From Acidobacteriota bacterium (lineage in GTDB: Bacteria > Acidobacteriota > Holophagae > Holophagales > Holophagaceae), in NCBI GenBank assembly GCA_021812805.1, contig JAKAMQ010000005.1, positions 1-40,629 on the forward strand: DNA of 40,629 bases. The letters are read 5' to 3'. Every line of letters begins with the position of its first letter. Position 1 is the first letter of the stretch. The position numbers were made by a program, and so were the translations under genes. Below, one piece after another: positions 1-8,495 of the stretch. The notes under the pieces are model-generated. The model made no database searches, was not told where the DNA came from, and saw only the letters and a program-made list of their open reading frames with translations.

Positions 1-126
1 CTCTGCGCCAGCTATCCCATGCTCTATCTCTGGCTCTACCATGAGCGCTTCACCACGGGGCGGCACCGCTTCGAACTGAGCGTGGACTTCAGCTTCTACC
101 TGGTGGCCCTGCTGGCCCTGGTCTGA
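1..126 (+). CDS. C-terminal end of an unidentified membrane protein (partial)
   Basis: The first base lies in an open frame that runs 41 codons to a TGA. The visible tail contains SYPMLYLWLYHERF, a charged stretch, and a hydrophobic end (FYLVALLALV) that could be a last membrane segment. The start lies outside the window. I do not recognise the family from this fragment. It is followed at once by a series of hairpins, consistent with a transcription end. Confidence 0.5.
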   Translation, partial: LCASYPMLYLWLYHERFTTGRHRFELSVDFSFYLVALLALV

Positions 127-135
127 GGCCCATTC

Positions 136-165
136 GCCGTCAAAGCCATCCCTGGCTTTGACGGC
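136..165. terminator. Perfect 13-bp stem hairpin after the first gene
   Basis: Arms at 136-148 and 153-165 are exact inverted repeats around a 4-base loop, starting ten bases after the stop codon of the upstream gene. There is no T-run, so it is either a hairpin-only terminator or an mRNA 3' end stabiliser. It is the first of four hairpins in 145 bases. Confidence 0.5.
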
Positions 166-202
166 GCCGCTCGGGTGGAAGTGCTGTTTCCCCTGAGCTG
201 GC

Positions 203-237
203 GGGCCCTTTCGGGCCCGGTGCGCCATCCATGGCGC
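203..237. other. Two adjacent short perfect hairpins
   Basis: The first has arms GGGCCC at 203-208 and 213-218 with a TTTC loop. The second has arms GCGCCAT at 222-228 and ATGGCGC at 231-237 with a 2-base loop. They sit between the terminator-like hairpin at 136-165 and the repeat at 244-279. Function unknown. Confidence 0.4.
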
Positions 238-243
238 CCGATC

Positions 244-279
244 CCCATTCGCTTTCCTCTCCGACGGAAAGCAAATGGG
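244..279. repeat. Dispersed palindromic repeat, family R1, copy 1
   Basis: Arms at 244-257 and 266-279 are inverted repeats with one mismatch around an 8-base loop. The arm sequence CCCATTCGCTTTCC recurs almost unchanged in the hairpin at 12805-12842, whose loop is also 8 bases and similar. Both copies are intergenic, so this is a REP-like element. This copy is in the leader of the ResB-like gene. Confidence 0.65.
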
Positions 280-319
280 TAGGTGGCGGCCATACTGGGG
301 GCTTGCCGCGCGAGCCCCG

Positions 320-2320
320 ATGACCGATCTGGCCCCCGATTCTCCATCCCTTCTACGCCGTTCCCGGGCCTTGGCGCCGCCGGCGCTGGCCGCCACGGTC
401 TGGGCGCTGCTCTGGATGGGCCTCGAAACCTGGTTCCAGCGGCGGGGCGTCGGCCCCGTGGCGCAGGCCCTCGCGCCCCTGGGCGTCTGCCTGCTCGCGG
501 CGGCGGTCCTGGCCTTCGCGATCCCGGCCTGGGGCCGCCGCATCCTCAGCTCCCGCGCCCTGGCCGGATCCCTGGCCGGCGCCCTGCTGCTGGCCCTGGC
601 CGTGGGGGCCGCGGTGGTCCGGGCCCGCGGTGGAGAAGTCCTTCCGGGGAGCTTCCTGAATGCGCCCTTCTCCCTGCTGGCGACCGCACGGCTGTCCGAC
701 CTGGCCCGCAGCCTCTGGCTGGAGAGCCTGCTCCTGCCCCTGGCGGGACTGGTGCTGGCCCGGGCCTGGGCCGCGCGGGCCGTGTGGGCCTCCCGGCCCG
801 ACCATCCGCTGCGGGCGAGTGGGCTGCTCCTCCTGGCGGGGGCCTCGCTCTGGAACCGCGCCGGGGGTCAGCAGGCCTCCCAATGGGTGGCCCAGGGCGC
901 CACCGCCGGCGTCTTCCAGACCCTCCTGCGGCCGGCGGAAGGCCCCCTGACCCTGCCCGGATTCCGGATCCGTCTGGCACAGATCCGTGTGGCTCCGTCC
1001 TCGCCCGCGTTCCGGCTCGCGGTTCTGGAACATCCGTCCGAGACGGGTGGCGTGGCCTCCTGGACAAGCCCTGTCGAATCCGGCCAAGCCGGCGCGCTGC
1101 CAGGAGGGCTTCGCTACCGCGTGGAGAAACTCATTCCGGATGCCCGTCCCAGTGGCCAGGTGGCGGAGGATCCCCAGGGCCCAGCCAATCCCGCCGTCCA
1201 GGTGATGCTGGGCCTGGGGAGCACGCAGCCCCTGGTGGGCGTGCTTTTCGCGCAGGATTCTGCCGGTTGCCGCCGGGAGGAACCCCGAGGGCGTTTCGCG
1301 GTGGTCTACCGGGATCGGTTCGACCCTGAACTGGTCCAGGCCCTGCGCCCTCATCCACCGACGGAGCCGAAGCTGGTGCTCGGTTTCATGGGCAAGACCC
1401 TGGAGCATCCCGCGCGGCTGGGCGAGGTCTGGAACCTGCCAGGGTTCAGCCTCACCGTGACGGGCATCTACCCGGATTTCGGTGGCCTCCGGAAGGGGCC
1501 GGCAGGGAAACCGGAGCTGTTCAGCCGCACGCCCTTCTACCGGAACCCCTGGATCCAGGTCCAGCTCCGCCAGGCCAGTGGCGCCTCGGCGCCGCTCCTC
1601 CTGAGCGCGCTGCCCGTCGAGGACCAGGAGTACGCGGCCTACCTGGCGCGCGTGCTCCCCCCGGGCATGACACTCGCCTACGATCCGGAGGGCGCGGAAC
1701 TGCAGGATCGGTTCGTCCTGATCACCCGCGCGGACCGGAAGATCCGCCTGCTGGAAAAGGGCCGCGTGACCCGCACGGAAGACCTGGTGCTGGACAAGCC
1801 GTTCGTGGTGGAGAAGGGCTTGTCCGTGACCGTTCTGGCCCGCTACGACCATGCGCGATTCGAGCCGGACTTCGTGCCTGATCCCGAGGCGGAGGTGAAT
1901 GCCCAGGCCCGGCACCCCGTCCTGCGCGTGCGGGTGTGGGATCCCGCCACGGGGGCCGCCGAAAGCCACTGGCTCCAGGCCTCTGGACCGGAAGGCCAGC
2001 CCGTGGGCGCGGCTTACCTCGGGGGGCGCATCCACCTGGCCTACCGCCCCAAGGGCCCTGATTCGCGCGACCTGTCGGCTACGTTGGCCGTGACCGATGC
2101 CGCCGGAACCGAACTGGCGCGAGGCGCCTGCGGGACCGGAGCACCCCTGGTGTACCAGGGCTTTCGTTTCTATGTGAACGGCTACGCGCCGGGGCCTCCG
2201 CCGATCCTGAACCTTCGCGTGGACCGGGATCCCGCGCTGGGCCTGGCCTGGGTCGGCCTTGTCCTGACCCTGGCGGGGGGGATCGGGTGGATGGGGATCA
2301 TCCGGTTCCGGCACCACTAG
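320..2320 (+). CDS. ResB-like membrane protein (putative cytochrome c biogenesis)
   Basis: A 666-residue protein. Roughly the first 200 residues carry four or five hydrophobic segments. A long, mainly hydrophilic region of about 430 residues follows, probably extracytoplasmic. A single C-terminal membrane helix (around LGLAWVGLVLTLAGG) comes before a basic tail. Short N-terminal helices, a large soluble domain and a last helix just after an FRFYVNGYAPG-like strand and a V-x-x-DP motif resemble ResB/Ccs1, which helps deliver heme and reduced apocytochrome for c-type cytochrome assembly. No CcsA/ResC partner is visible downstream; the upstream gene is too truncated to judge. The ATG at 320 is chosen because an earlier ATG at 275 lies inside a repeat. 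The Shine-Dalgarno is weak. Family assignment is by remembered architecture only. Confidence 0.55.
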   Translation: MTDLAPDSPSLLRRSRALAPPALAATVWALLWMGLETWFQRRGVGPVAQALAPLGVCLLAAAVLAFAIPAWGRRILSSRALAGSLAGALLLALAVGAAVVRARGGEVLPGSFLNAPFSLLATARLSDLARSLWLESLLLPLAGLVLARAWAARAVWASRPDHPLRASGLLLLAGASLWNRAGGQQASQWVAQGATAGVFQTLLRPAEGPLTLPGFRIRLAQIRVAPSSPAFRLAVLEHPSETGGVASWTSPVESGQAGALPGGLRYRVEKLIPDARPSGQVAEDPQGPANPAVQVMLGLGSTQPLVGVLFAQDSAGCRREEPRGRFAVVYRDRFDPELVQALRPHPPTEPKLVLGFMGKTLEHPARLGEVWNLPGFSLTVTGIYPDFGGLRKGPAGKPELFSRTPFYRNPWIQVQLRQASGASAPLLLSALPVEDQEYAAYLARVLPPGMTLAYDPEGAELQDRFVLITRADRKIRLLEKGRVTRTEDLVLDKPFVVEKGLSVTVLARYDHARFEPDFVPDPEAEVNAQARHPVLRVRVWDPATGAAESHWLQASGPEGQPVGAAYLGGRIHLAYRPKGPDSRDLSATLAVTDAAGTELARGACGTGAPLVYQGFRFYVNGYAPGPPPILNLRVDRDPALGLAWVGLVLTLAGGIGWMGIIRFRHH

Positions 2321-2365
2321 ATCATACCTCGTGGTGTTAGGCTGAGTCTCACTCCAGGAGAACCC

Positions 2366-3364
2366 ATGCGACTGCGGATTCCATTGTTCGCCCTCTGCGT
2401 CACGCTGCTTTCGGCTGCCTCCGGCAGCGGCTACCGCGTTCTGCGCACCTTCCCGGTCAGCGGCCCTGGTGGGTGGGACTACGTGACGCTGGATGCCGGC
2501 ACCGGCCGCCTCTTCGTCACCCACGGCGATGCCGTGGTGGTGCTGGATGCCAAGAACGGCAAGGAACTGGGGCGCATCACCGATACGCCCGGGGTGCATG
2601 GGGTGGCCCTGGTGCCCGCCGCCGGGCGCGGCTACATCAGCGAAGGGAAGGCCGATGCGGCGGCGATCTTCGACCTCAAGACCCTCAAGAAACTGGGCAC
2701 CGTGCCGACCGGCAAGGGTCCGGACGCCATCATCGCCGACCTCCACGACGGTCTGGTGCTCACCTTCAACGGGCACGGGAACGACGCCACGGTCATCGAG
2801 GCGGCCACGGGCAAGGTGCATGGCACGATCGCCCTCGGCGGCCGTCCGGAATTCGCCGTGGCGGATGGCCAGGGCCATGTCTATGCCAACCTCGAAGACA
2901 AGAGCGAGCTGCTGCAGCTCGATCCCCGGGCCCTGAAGGTGACGGCCCGGTGGCCGCTGGCGCCCGGGGAATCGCCCTCCGCCCTGACCATGGACCCCGC
3001 CTCCCGGCGCCTTTTCGTCGGCTGCCACAACCAGAAGCTGGTGGTCCTGAATGCGGATACCGGCAAGGTCGTGACCACGCTGCCCATCGGCAAGGGCGTG
3101 GATGCGGCCCGCTTCGATCCCGGCACCCACTTCGTCTTCGCCTCCTGCGGCGATGGCACCACGACCGTGATCCACGAGGGGAAGGGCGACCACTTCGAGG
3201 TGGTGGACATGCTCCAGACCCGGCGCAGCGCCCGCACCATGGAGCTGGACCCCGCCACCCACGAGATCTTCCTGCCCTTCGCCGAACTGCAGCCCAACCC
3301 CGCCGGAGGCTGGCCGAAAGTCGTACCCGGCACCTTCTCCATTCTGGTGATGGGCCGGAACTGA
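2366..3364 (+). CDS. Secreted YncE/YVTN-type beta-propeller protein
   Basis: A 332-residue protein with a signal peptide (hydrophobic core IPLFALCVTLL, likely cleavage after about residue 20). Repeating blades follow with the pattern VVVLDAKNGKELG...TPGVHGVALVP, typical of seven-bladed YVTN/YncE propellers. Such proteins are periplasmic or exported and often have no known activity; DNA or ligand binding is reported for some. A Shine-Dalgarno (CCAGGAG) lies eight bases before the ATG, and a TAGGCT box at 2338-2343 may be a -10 element. The stop overlaps the next start (TGATG), so translation is probably coupled to the dehydrogenase. Confidence 0.75.
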   Translation: MRLRIPLFALCVTLLSAASGSGYRVLRTFPVSGPGGWDYVTLDAGTGRLFVTHGDAVVVLDAKNGKELGRITDTPGVHGVALVPAAGRGYISEGKADAAAIFDLKTLKKLGTVPTGKGPDAIIADLHDGLVLTFNGHGNDATVIEAATGKVHGTIALGGRPEFAVADGQGHVYANLEDKSELLQLDPRALKVTARWPLAPGESPSALTMDPASRRLFVGCHNQKLVVLNADTGKVVTTLPIGKGVDAARFDPGTHFVFASCGDGTTTVIHEGKGDHFEVVDMLQTRRSARTMELDPATHEIFLPFAELQPNPAGGWPKVVPGTFSILVMGRN

Positions 3365-4200
3365 TGGCTGCTGGAGGCGCCCGCCCCTGGGTGCTCATCA
3401 CGGGCTGTTCCACGGGCATCGGGCGGGCCCTGGTGCCCCTCTGCCGCGAGGCGGGCTGGGGCGTGGTGGCCACCGCCCGCCGCGTGGAGACCCTGGCGGA
3501 CCTGCCACCGGGGGAGGATCTGCGGGTGCTGGCCCTCGATGTCACCGATGCGGCCAGCATGGCGGGCGCGGTGGCCGCCTGCGCGGATCTGCCCCTGCGG
3601 GGGGTGGTGAACAACGCGGGCTACGGCCAGACGGGTCCGCTGGAGCTGGCGCGGTCGGAGGATCTCCGCGCCCAGTTCGAGACCAACGTGGTCGGGCTCC
3701 ACGCCGTCACCACCGCGTTCCTGCCCCTCCTCCGGCGCCAGCCCGCCCCGCGCATCATCCAGGTGGCATCCATGCTCGGGCGCCTCTCCATTCCCCTGGC
3801 GGGCCCCTACAACGCCTCCAAGCACGCGGTGGTGGCCCTCGCGGAGACCCTGCGCCTGGAGATCGGCGAGGAGGTGGCCGTGGTGCTGGTGGAGCCGGGC
3901 GCCGTCCGCACCGAATTCCAGGAGAACCTCACCCGGGCCTGGGGCGACCTGCCGGAGCGGGCCCGGGGCACCCGCTACGAGGCCGTCCTGGCACGCTACC
4001 TGGCTGCCAGGGCCCGAGGGCGCTCCCAGGGCATTCCCCCCGAGGCCTGTGCCCGGCGCATTGTGAAGGCCCTGGTCGCCAACCGCCCGCCGCGCCGGGT
4101 GGTCATCGGGAGGGACGCGTTCTGGGCCGGGAAGGCCAAGGCCCTCCTGCCCGCTGCCTGGTGGGAAGGCCTCCTGCGTCGGGTGTTCGGACTGAGATGA
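3364..4200 (+). CDS. Short-chain dehydrogenase/reductase (SDR)
   Basis: A 278-residue classical SDR. The Rossmann glycine motif TGCSTGIG is at residues 13-20, NNAG follows in the fourth strand, and the catalytic YNASK has Tyr149 and Lys153 with a serine in the preceding VASM strand. It should be an NAD(P)-dependent oxidoreductase of a small alcohol, ketone or lipid. The subgroup resembles the retinol/17-beta-hydroxysteroid-like SDRs, but the substrate cannot be read from sequence. The ATG overlaps the stop of the beta-propeller gene, so the two form an operon. The substrate-binding region after YNASK is normal in length. Confidence 0.85.
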   Translation: MAAGGARPWVLITGCSTGIGRALVPLCREAGWGVVATARRVETLADLPPGEDLRVLALDVTDAASMAGAVAACADLPLRGVVNNAGYGQTGPLELARSEDLRAQFETNVVGLHAVTTAFLPLLRRQPAPRIIQVASMLGRLSIPLAGPYNASKHAVVALAETLRLEIGEEVAVVLVEPGAVRTEFQENLTRAWGDLPERARGTRYEAVLARYLAARARGRSQGIPPEACARRIVKALVANRPPRRVVIGRDAFWAGKAKALLPAAWWEGLLRRVFGLR

Positions 4201-4217
4201 GGTGGGACACTGAGGGC

Positions 4218-4328
4218 ATGCCCGAAGACCACCTCTACCTGATGGACCCCTTCACGTTCATTCTTTCGGTATCCGCTGCGCGGATACGCGTGACCTCGCC
4301 GTTCTGCACGGGAGCATTGCATGGCTGA
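4218..4328 (+). pseudogene. Duplicated head of polA, decayed, readable as a 36-codon upstream ORF
   Basis: Bases 4218-4268 align without gaps to the first 51 bases of polA (4321-4371), with 40 of 51 identical by my count. The peptide begins MPEDHLYLMDPFTFIL against MAEERLYLIDTFAFIF in polA. After codon 17 the similarity ends at a palindrome (4269-4287). The frame stays open and stops at a TGA inside the polA start region (ATGGCTGA). It has its own weak ribosome site (GAGG). It is either a relic of a tandem duplication or insertion event, or a translated leader coupled to polA. Confidence 0.7.
4269..4287. repeat. Short palindrome, family R2, copy 1
   Basis: GTATCCGC at 4269-4276 and GCGGATAC at 4280-4287 form a perfect 8-bp stem with a 3-base loop. 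The same stem with a different loop occurs at 31019-31037. This copy begins exactly where the duplicated polA head stops resembling polA, which suggests it marks the insertion junction. Confidence 0.65.
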
Positions 4329-7131
4329 GGAACGCCTCTACCTGATTGACACCTTCGCGTTCATTTTTCGGGCCTACTACGCCAACCCCCGACTGAAGAA
4401 CGGGGCCGCGTACACCTTCACCCGTCTGGTGCTCCAGCTGCTGGAGAAGCACAAGCCGACGCACATCGCCTGTGTCTTCGATACGCCGGAACCCACGTTC
4501 CGGCACCAGATCTACCCGGACTACAAGGCCAACCGGGCCGAGATGCCCGAGGATCTGCGACCCCAGATCCCGATGATCCGGCAGCTGGTGGAGGCCCTGG
4601 GCATCCCCATCGTGGAGCTGCACGGCTACGAGGCGGACGACGTCATGGCCACCCTGGCGCGTGAGGCCGCTGGCCAGGGGCTGGCCTCGGTGATCGTGAG
4701 TCCGGACAAGGATCTTCTCCAGCTCGTGGATGACGCGCGGGGCATCCAGGTGCTCAACACCAAGGAGGGCGAGGTCTGGCACGACCGTGCGGGGGTGCGG
4801 GAACGCATGGGGGTCTGGCCGGAACAGATCGTGGATTTCCTCAGCCTGGTGGGGGATGCCTCGGACAACGTGAAGGGCGTGCCGGGCATCGGTGAAAAGG
4901 GTGCGGCCCAGCTGCTGGAGAAGCATGGAAGCCTGGCGGCCGTGCTGGCCGCCCGGGCCGACCTCAAGCCGAAGCAGCGCGAAGGGCTGGAGGCGGCCGC
5001 GGATCCAGATTCCGGCTGGCTGGAGCTCACTCGGCGGCTGGTGACAGTGGTGACCGACCTCGCCCTGCCGCTGCATCCCGGGGATCTGGCCTATCCCGGC
5101 GTGGACGAGCAGCGGGCCCGCGCCACCTTCAAGGAACTGGGCTTCCAGACGCTCACCAAGGAGTTCACGCAGAGCGCCGCGCAGGCCGGCTCCGCACGCA
5201 GGTACCAGGCCGCGACCAGTCTCCTGGATCTGGAGGAGGCCATCGCTGCCTGCCGGGCCACGGGGCGCTTCGGCCTGGACACGGAAACCACGAGTGTCGA
5301 GGCGACCCGGGGACACCTGGTGGGTCTGAGCCTGGCCTGGAACCCGAACGAAGGACTCTACGTGCCTTTGGCGCACCTGAAACCCCCGACTGCCGATACG
5401 GTGGGGGCCCTGCCGGGGCTGCTGCCGGACAGCGGACTGCCGGACGCCCTGCTGGACCTGCGTGGGGATCCGGAGGCCTTCTTCGCGGAGCTTGCGCCCC
5501 ACCTGGATCCCCGCAATGTGCCCTTCGCGCAGGCCCGGCGGCTGCTGGCCCCCCTGTTCGCCGATGCCTCCGTGGCGAAATGCGGCCAGAACCTGAAGTA
5601 CGACCTCCAGGTGCTGGCTCGCCACGCCCTGCCGGTGCGGGGTCTGGCCGACGACAGCATGGTGCTGAGCTTCCTGCTGGAGAGCGGCGTCCGGCACAAC
5701 CTGGACGATCTCTCCGTCCGCCATCTGGATGTGAAGCCCATCGCCTTCGAGGAGGTGGTGGGGAAGGGGAAGGCCCAGAAGCGCTTCGACGAGGCCGAGT
5801 TCGAACAGGCCGTGCAGTATGCTGCCGAGGATGCGGACCTGGCCCTGCAACTCTGCGACACGTTGCGGAAGGGCCTCGTGGATGACCGGCTGGGGCGCCT
5901 CTATGCCGAGGTGGACCTGCCGCTGGTGGAGGTGCTGGCGGCGCTGGAGAGTCACGGGGTACGGCTCGATCTGACGGTCCTCTCCGACCTTGCCGTGCGC
6001 ATGCACGCGGAACGCAAACGCGCCGAGGCGCGGGTGCTGGAGCTGGCCGGAGAGCCCTTCAATCTCAACAGCCCCAGCCAGCTCGGCACGATCCTCTTCG
6101 AGAAGCTGAAGCTGCCCGTCATCAAGTACACGGGCAAGACGAAGGCCCCCAGTACGGATGAGGAGACGCTGGAGGAGCTGGCCAGACGGCACGATGCGGA
6201 GATCGCCCGGGAGCTGCTACGGCACCGCCAGATGGTCAAGCTGCTGGGCACCTACGTGGAGGCGCTCCCCCAGCTGGTGAACCCCGTCACGGGCCGGGTG
6301 CACACCAAGCTGCACCAGGCCGTGGTGGCCTCTGGCCGCCTGGCCTCCAACGATCCGAATCTCCAGAACATCCCCATCCGCACGGAAGAAGGCCGGGCCA
6401 TCCGCGGCGCCTTCGTGCCGGAACCGGGATGGGCGCTGCTGGATGCGGACTACAGCCAGATCGAGCTGCGGGTGGTGGCGGCCCTGGCCCGGGATCCCGT
6501 GCTGCTGGGGGCCTTCGAGGCCGGGGAGGACATCCACCGCCGCACGGCCTCCGAGGTCTACAACATCCCCATGGCGGAGGTCACGCCGGAGCAGCGCAGC
6601 GCCTCCAAGGCCGTCAATTTCGGCCTGCTCTACGGGCAGGGCGCCTTCGCCCTCGCCGCCAACATCGGGGTGAGCCAGAAGGAGGCGAAGGCCTTCATCG
6701 AGCGCTACTTCGAGCGCATGCCGAAGGTGGCCGGCTGGATCGAGGCGACCAAGGCCCGGGCCGTCGAGGAGGGGCTGGTCCGCACCCACTGGGGCCGCAT
6801 CCGCCGCATCCCCGAGCTGCAGAGCGCCGATAAGCGGTTCCAGGCGGCGGGTCTCCGGGAGGCCGTGAACACGGTGGTGCAGGGCACCGCGGCGGATCTC
6901 ATGCGCCGGGCCATGGTGCGCCTGCACCGGGCCTTCGAAGCCGAAGGCCTGCGGGCCCGCCTGCTGCTCCAGGTCCACGACGAACTGCTGGTGGAAGCCC
7001 CGCCGGCGGAGTTGGAACGCGCCTCGGCGCTCCTGAAGGAGGCCATGGAAGGGGCCGACGATCTGGAGCCCATGGGCGTGAGACTGGTGGCCGAAGTCCG
7101 CAGTGGCGCCAGCTGGCTGGCCTGCAAGTGA
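4321..7131 (+). CDS. polA: DNA polymerase I
   Basis: A full-length 936-residue DNA polymerase I for gap filling, Okazaki fragment processing and excision repair. Residues 1 to about 290 form the 5' nuclease (VFDTPEPTFR, YEADDVMATL, SPDKDLLQL). The 3'-5' exonuclease looks active: Asp320 and Glu322 in LDTET, then CGQNLKYDL, then YAAEDADLAL. The polymerase domain has motif A with Asp710 (DADYSQIELR), motif B (RSASKAVNFGLLYG) and motif C with Asp887 (QVHDEL). The start is supported by GGGAG seven bases upstream and by N-terminal homology. The gene is preceded by a degenerate copy of its own first 51 bases, and the stop of that upstream ORF overlaps this start codon. Confidence 0.97.
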   Translation: MAEERLYLIDTFAFIFRAYYANPRLKNGAAYTFTRLVLQLLEKHKPTHIACVFDTPEPTFRHQIYPDYKANRAEMPEDLRPQIPMIRQLVEALGIPIVELHGYEADDVMATLAREAAGQGLASVIVSPDKDLLQLVDDARGIQVLNTKEGEVWHDRAGVRERMGVWPEQIVDFLSLVGDASDNVKGVPGIGEKGAAQLLEKHGSLAAVLAARADLKPKQREGLEAAADPDSGWLELTRRLVTVVTDLALPLHPGDLAYPGVDEQRARATFKELGFQTLTKEFTQSAAQAGSARRYQAATSLLDLEEAIAACRATGRFGLDTETTSVEATRGHLVGLSLAWNPNEGLYVPLAHLKPPTADTVGALPGLLPDSGLPDALLDLRGDPEAFFAELAPHLDPRNVPFAQARRLLAPLFADASVAKCGQNLKYDLQVLARHALPVRGLADDSMVLSFLLESGVRHNLDDLSVRHLDVKPIAFEEVVGKGKAQKRFDEAEFEQAVQYAAEDADLALQLCDTLRKGLVDDRLGRLYAEVDLPLVEVLAALESHGVRLDLTVLSDLAVRMHAERKRAEARVLELAGEPFNLNSPSQLGTILFEKLKLPVIKYTGKTKAPSTDEETLEELARRHDAEIARELLRHRQMVKLLGTYVEALPQLVNPVTGRVHTKLHQAVVASGRLASNDPNLQNIPIRTEEGRAIRGAFVPEPGWALLDADYSQIELRVVAALARDPVLLGAFEAGEDIHRRTASEVYNIPMAEVTPEQRSASKAVNFGLLYGQGAFALAANIGVSQKEAKAFIERYFERMPKVAGWIEATKARAVEEGLVRTHWGRIRRIPELQSADKRFQAAGLREAVNTVVQGTAADLMRRAMVRLHRAFEAEGLRARLLLQVHDELLVEAPPAELERASALLKEAMEGADDLEPMGVRLVAEVRSGASWLACK

Positions 7132-7287
7132 GCCGGATTTGACAATCCGTCGCCGGCCCAAGGGGTTTCCCGGATTTCCCGGGGAATTGTGACGGCTGCC
7201 GAGGCGTGGGATTTCCCAGACCGTCATCATGGGGGATTGCGGACGATGTGGTCACTCGAATCCGGTCCGACTCCAAGGAGAGATCCC

Positions 7288-8406
7288 ATGAGCCAGTTCA
7301 ACATCGCGTGGCTGCCCGGCGACGGCGTCGGCGTGGAAGTCATGGAGGCGGCCAAGATCTGCCTCGACGCCCTGGCCTTCGACGCCACCTACACCCACGG
7401 CGATATCGGCTGGGAGTTCTGGTGCAAGGAGGGCGAGTCCTTCCCCCAGCGCACCATTGATCTGCTGAAGAAGAGCCATGCCGCCATGTTCGGCGCCATC
7501 ACGTCGAAACCCGTGAAGGACGCCGAGGCCGAACTGGTGCCCGAACTGAAGGGCAAGGGCCTCATCTACCGCAGCCCCATCGTGCGCATGCGCCAGATGT
7601 TCGATCTCTACACCTGCCTGCGCCCCTGCAAGGCCTATCCCGGCAACCCCCTGAACTATCAGGATGGCATTGACATGGTGGTGTTCCGCGAGAACACCGA
7701 AGATCTCTACTCCGGCGTGGAATTCAGCCCCGTGCCCGACGAGGTGAAGGCCGTGCTGAAGGCTCACAGCAAGCCCTTCGGCCACTTCGCGGATCTGCCT
7801 GGAGATGCGTTTGCCATCACCTGCAAGGTGAACACCCGGAAGGGCTGCGAGCGCATCATCCGCGCGGCCTTCGAGTACGCGAAAACCTTCGGCTATCCCA
7901 AGGTGACCATCATCCACAAGGCCAACGTGGTGCGTGCCACCGAGGGCATGTTCCTGGAAATCGGCAAGCGCATCGCCCAGGAGTATCCGGGCATCGCCAT
8001 GGATGATGCCAACGTGGACGCCATCACCATGTGGATGCTGAAGAACCCGAAGAACTACGGCGTCATGGTGGCCACCAATCTCTTCGGCGACATCATCAGC
8101 GACCTCGCGGCGCAGATGGTGGGCGGGCTGGGCTTCGGCTGCTCGGGCAACATCGGCGAGAAGCTGGCCGTCTTCGAGCCCAGCCATGGCAGCGCCCCGA
8201 AGTACGCGGGCCAGTACAAGGTGAATCCCATCGCCACCATCCTGGCCGCCAAGATGATGCTCGACTGGCTGGGCGAGACCGAGAAGGGCGCGCGGCTGGA
8301 GAAGGCCACGGCTGCCGTCATCGCCGAGGGCAAGGTCCGGACCTACGACATGGGCGGCAGCGCCACCACCCTCGAGATGGGCGAGGCCATTGCCCGGAAG
8401 CTTTAA
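7288..8406 (+). CDS. Isocitrate/homoisocitrate-type beta-decarboxylating dehydrogenase
   Basis: A 372-residue member of the isocitrate/isopropylmalate dehydrogenase family, which oxidises and decarboxylates 2-hydroxy acids. The N-terminal nucleotide fold starts IAWLPGDGVGVEV. The substrate helix region reads SPIVRMRQMFDLYTCLRP. ENTEDLYSGVE and the metal-binding NLFGDIISDLAAQ are present. The cofactor loop HGSAPKYAG (residues 300-308) has Lys305-Tyr306 where NADP-dependent isocitrate dehydrogenases have Lys-Tyr, whereas NAD enzymes usually have Asp-Ile; NADP use is therefore inferred. Substrate could be isocitrate, homoisocitrate or another malate derivative. Start chosen at the ATG after CCAAGGAGAG; the open frame extends further upstream without a better ribosome site. 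It leads a cluster with a lyase, a CoA-transferase and a LeuCD-like hydro-lyase. Confidence 0.85.
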   Translation: MSQFNIAWLPGDGVGVEVMEAAKICLDALAFDATYTHGDIGWEFWCKEGESFPQRTIDLLKKSHAAMFGAITSKPVKDAEAELVPELKGKGLIYRSPIVRMRQMFDLYTCLRPCKAYPGNPLNYQDGIDMVVFRENTEDLYSGVEFSPVPDEVKAVLKAHSKPFGHFADLPGDAFAITCKVNTRKGCERIIRAAFEYAKTFGYPKVTIIHKANVVRATEGMFLEIGKRIAQEYPGIAMDDANVDAITMWMLKNPKNYGVMVATNLFGDIISDLAAQMVGGLGFGCSGNIGEKLAVFEPSHGSAPKYAGQYKVNPIATILAAKMMLDWLGETEKGARLEKATAAVIAEGKVRTYDMGGSATTLEMGEAIARKL

Positions 8407-8408
8407 CC

Positions 8409-8480
8409 TGAAACCGCAGATGGAGCAGATGAAAAGCCTTGTCGGTCTCATCTGCGAAATCTGCGTCATCTGCGGTTCAT
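8409..8480. repeat. Inverted repeat built of CGCAGATGA-type units
   Basis: AACCGCAGATG at 8412-8422 is the exact inverse of CATCTGCGGTT at 8467-8477. On the minus strand the right half reads as consecutive units of about 10 bases (CGCAGATGA, CGCAGATTT, CGCAGATGA). Elements of this look are common between genes in various environmental bacteria. This one separates the dehydrogenase from the lyase and could form a long imperfect hairpin. Confidence 0.6.
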
Positions 8481-8495
8481 GAAAAGAGTCCATCC

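Noticed and set aside
353-3262. A 969-codon open frame on the minus strand opposite the ResB-like and beta-propeller genes
   Set aside because: It mirrors codon structure of two clear plus-strand genes and has low-complexity His/Gly/Arg-rich sequence; a GC-rich shadow frame.
7139-7144. Perfect TTGACA as the promoter of the dehydrogenase gene
   Set aside because: It lies right after the polA stop, but no TAnnnT box is found 16-18 bases downstream.
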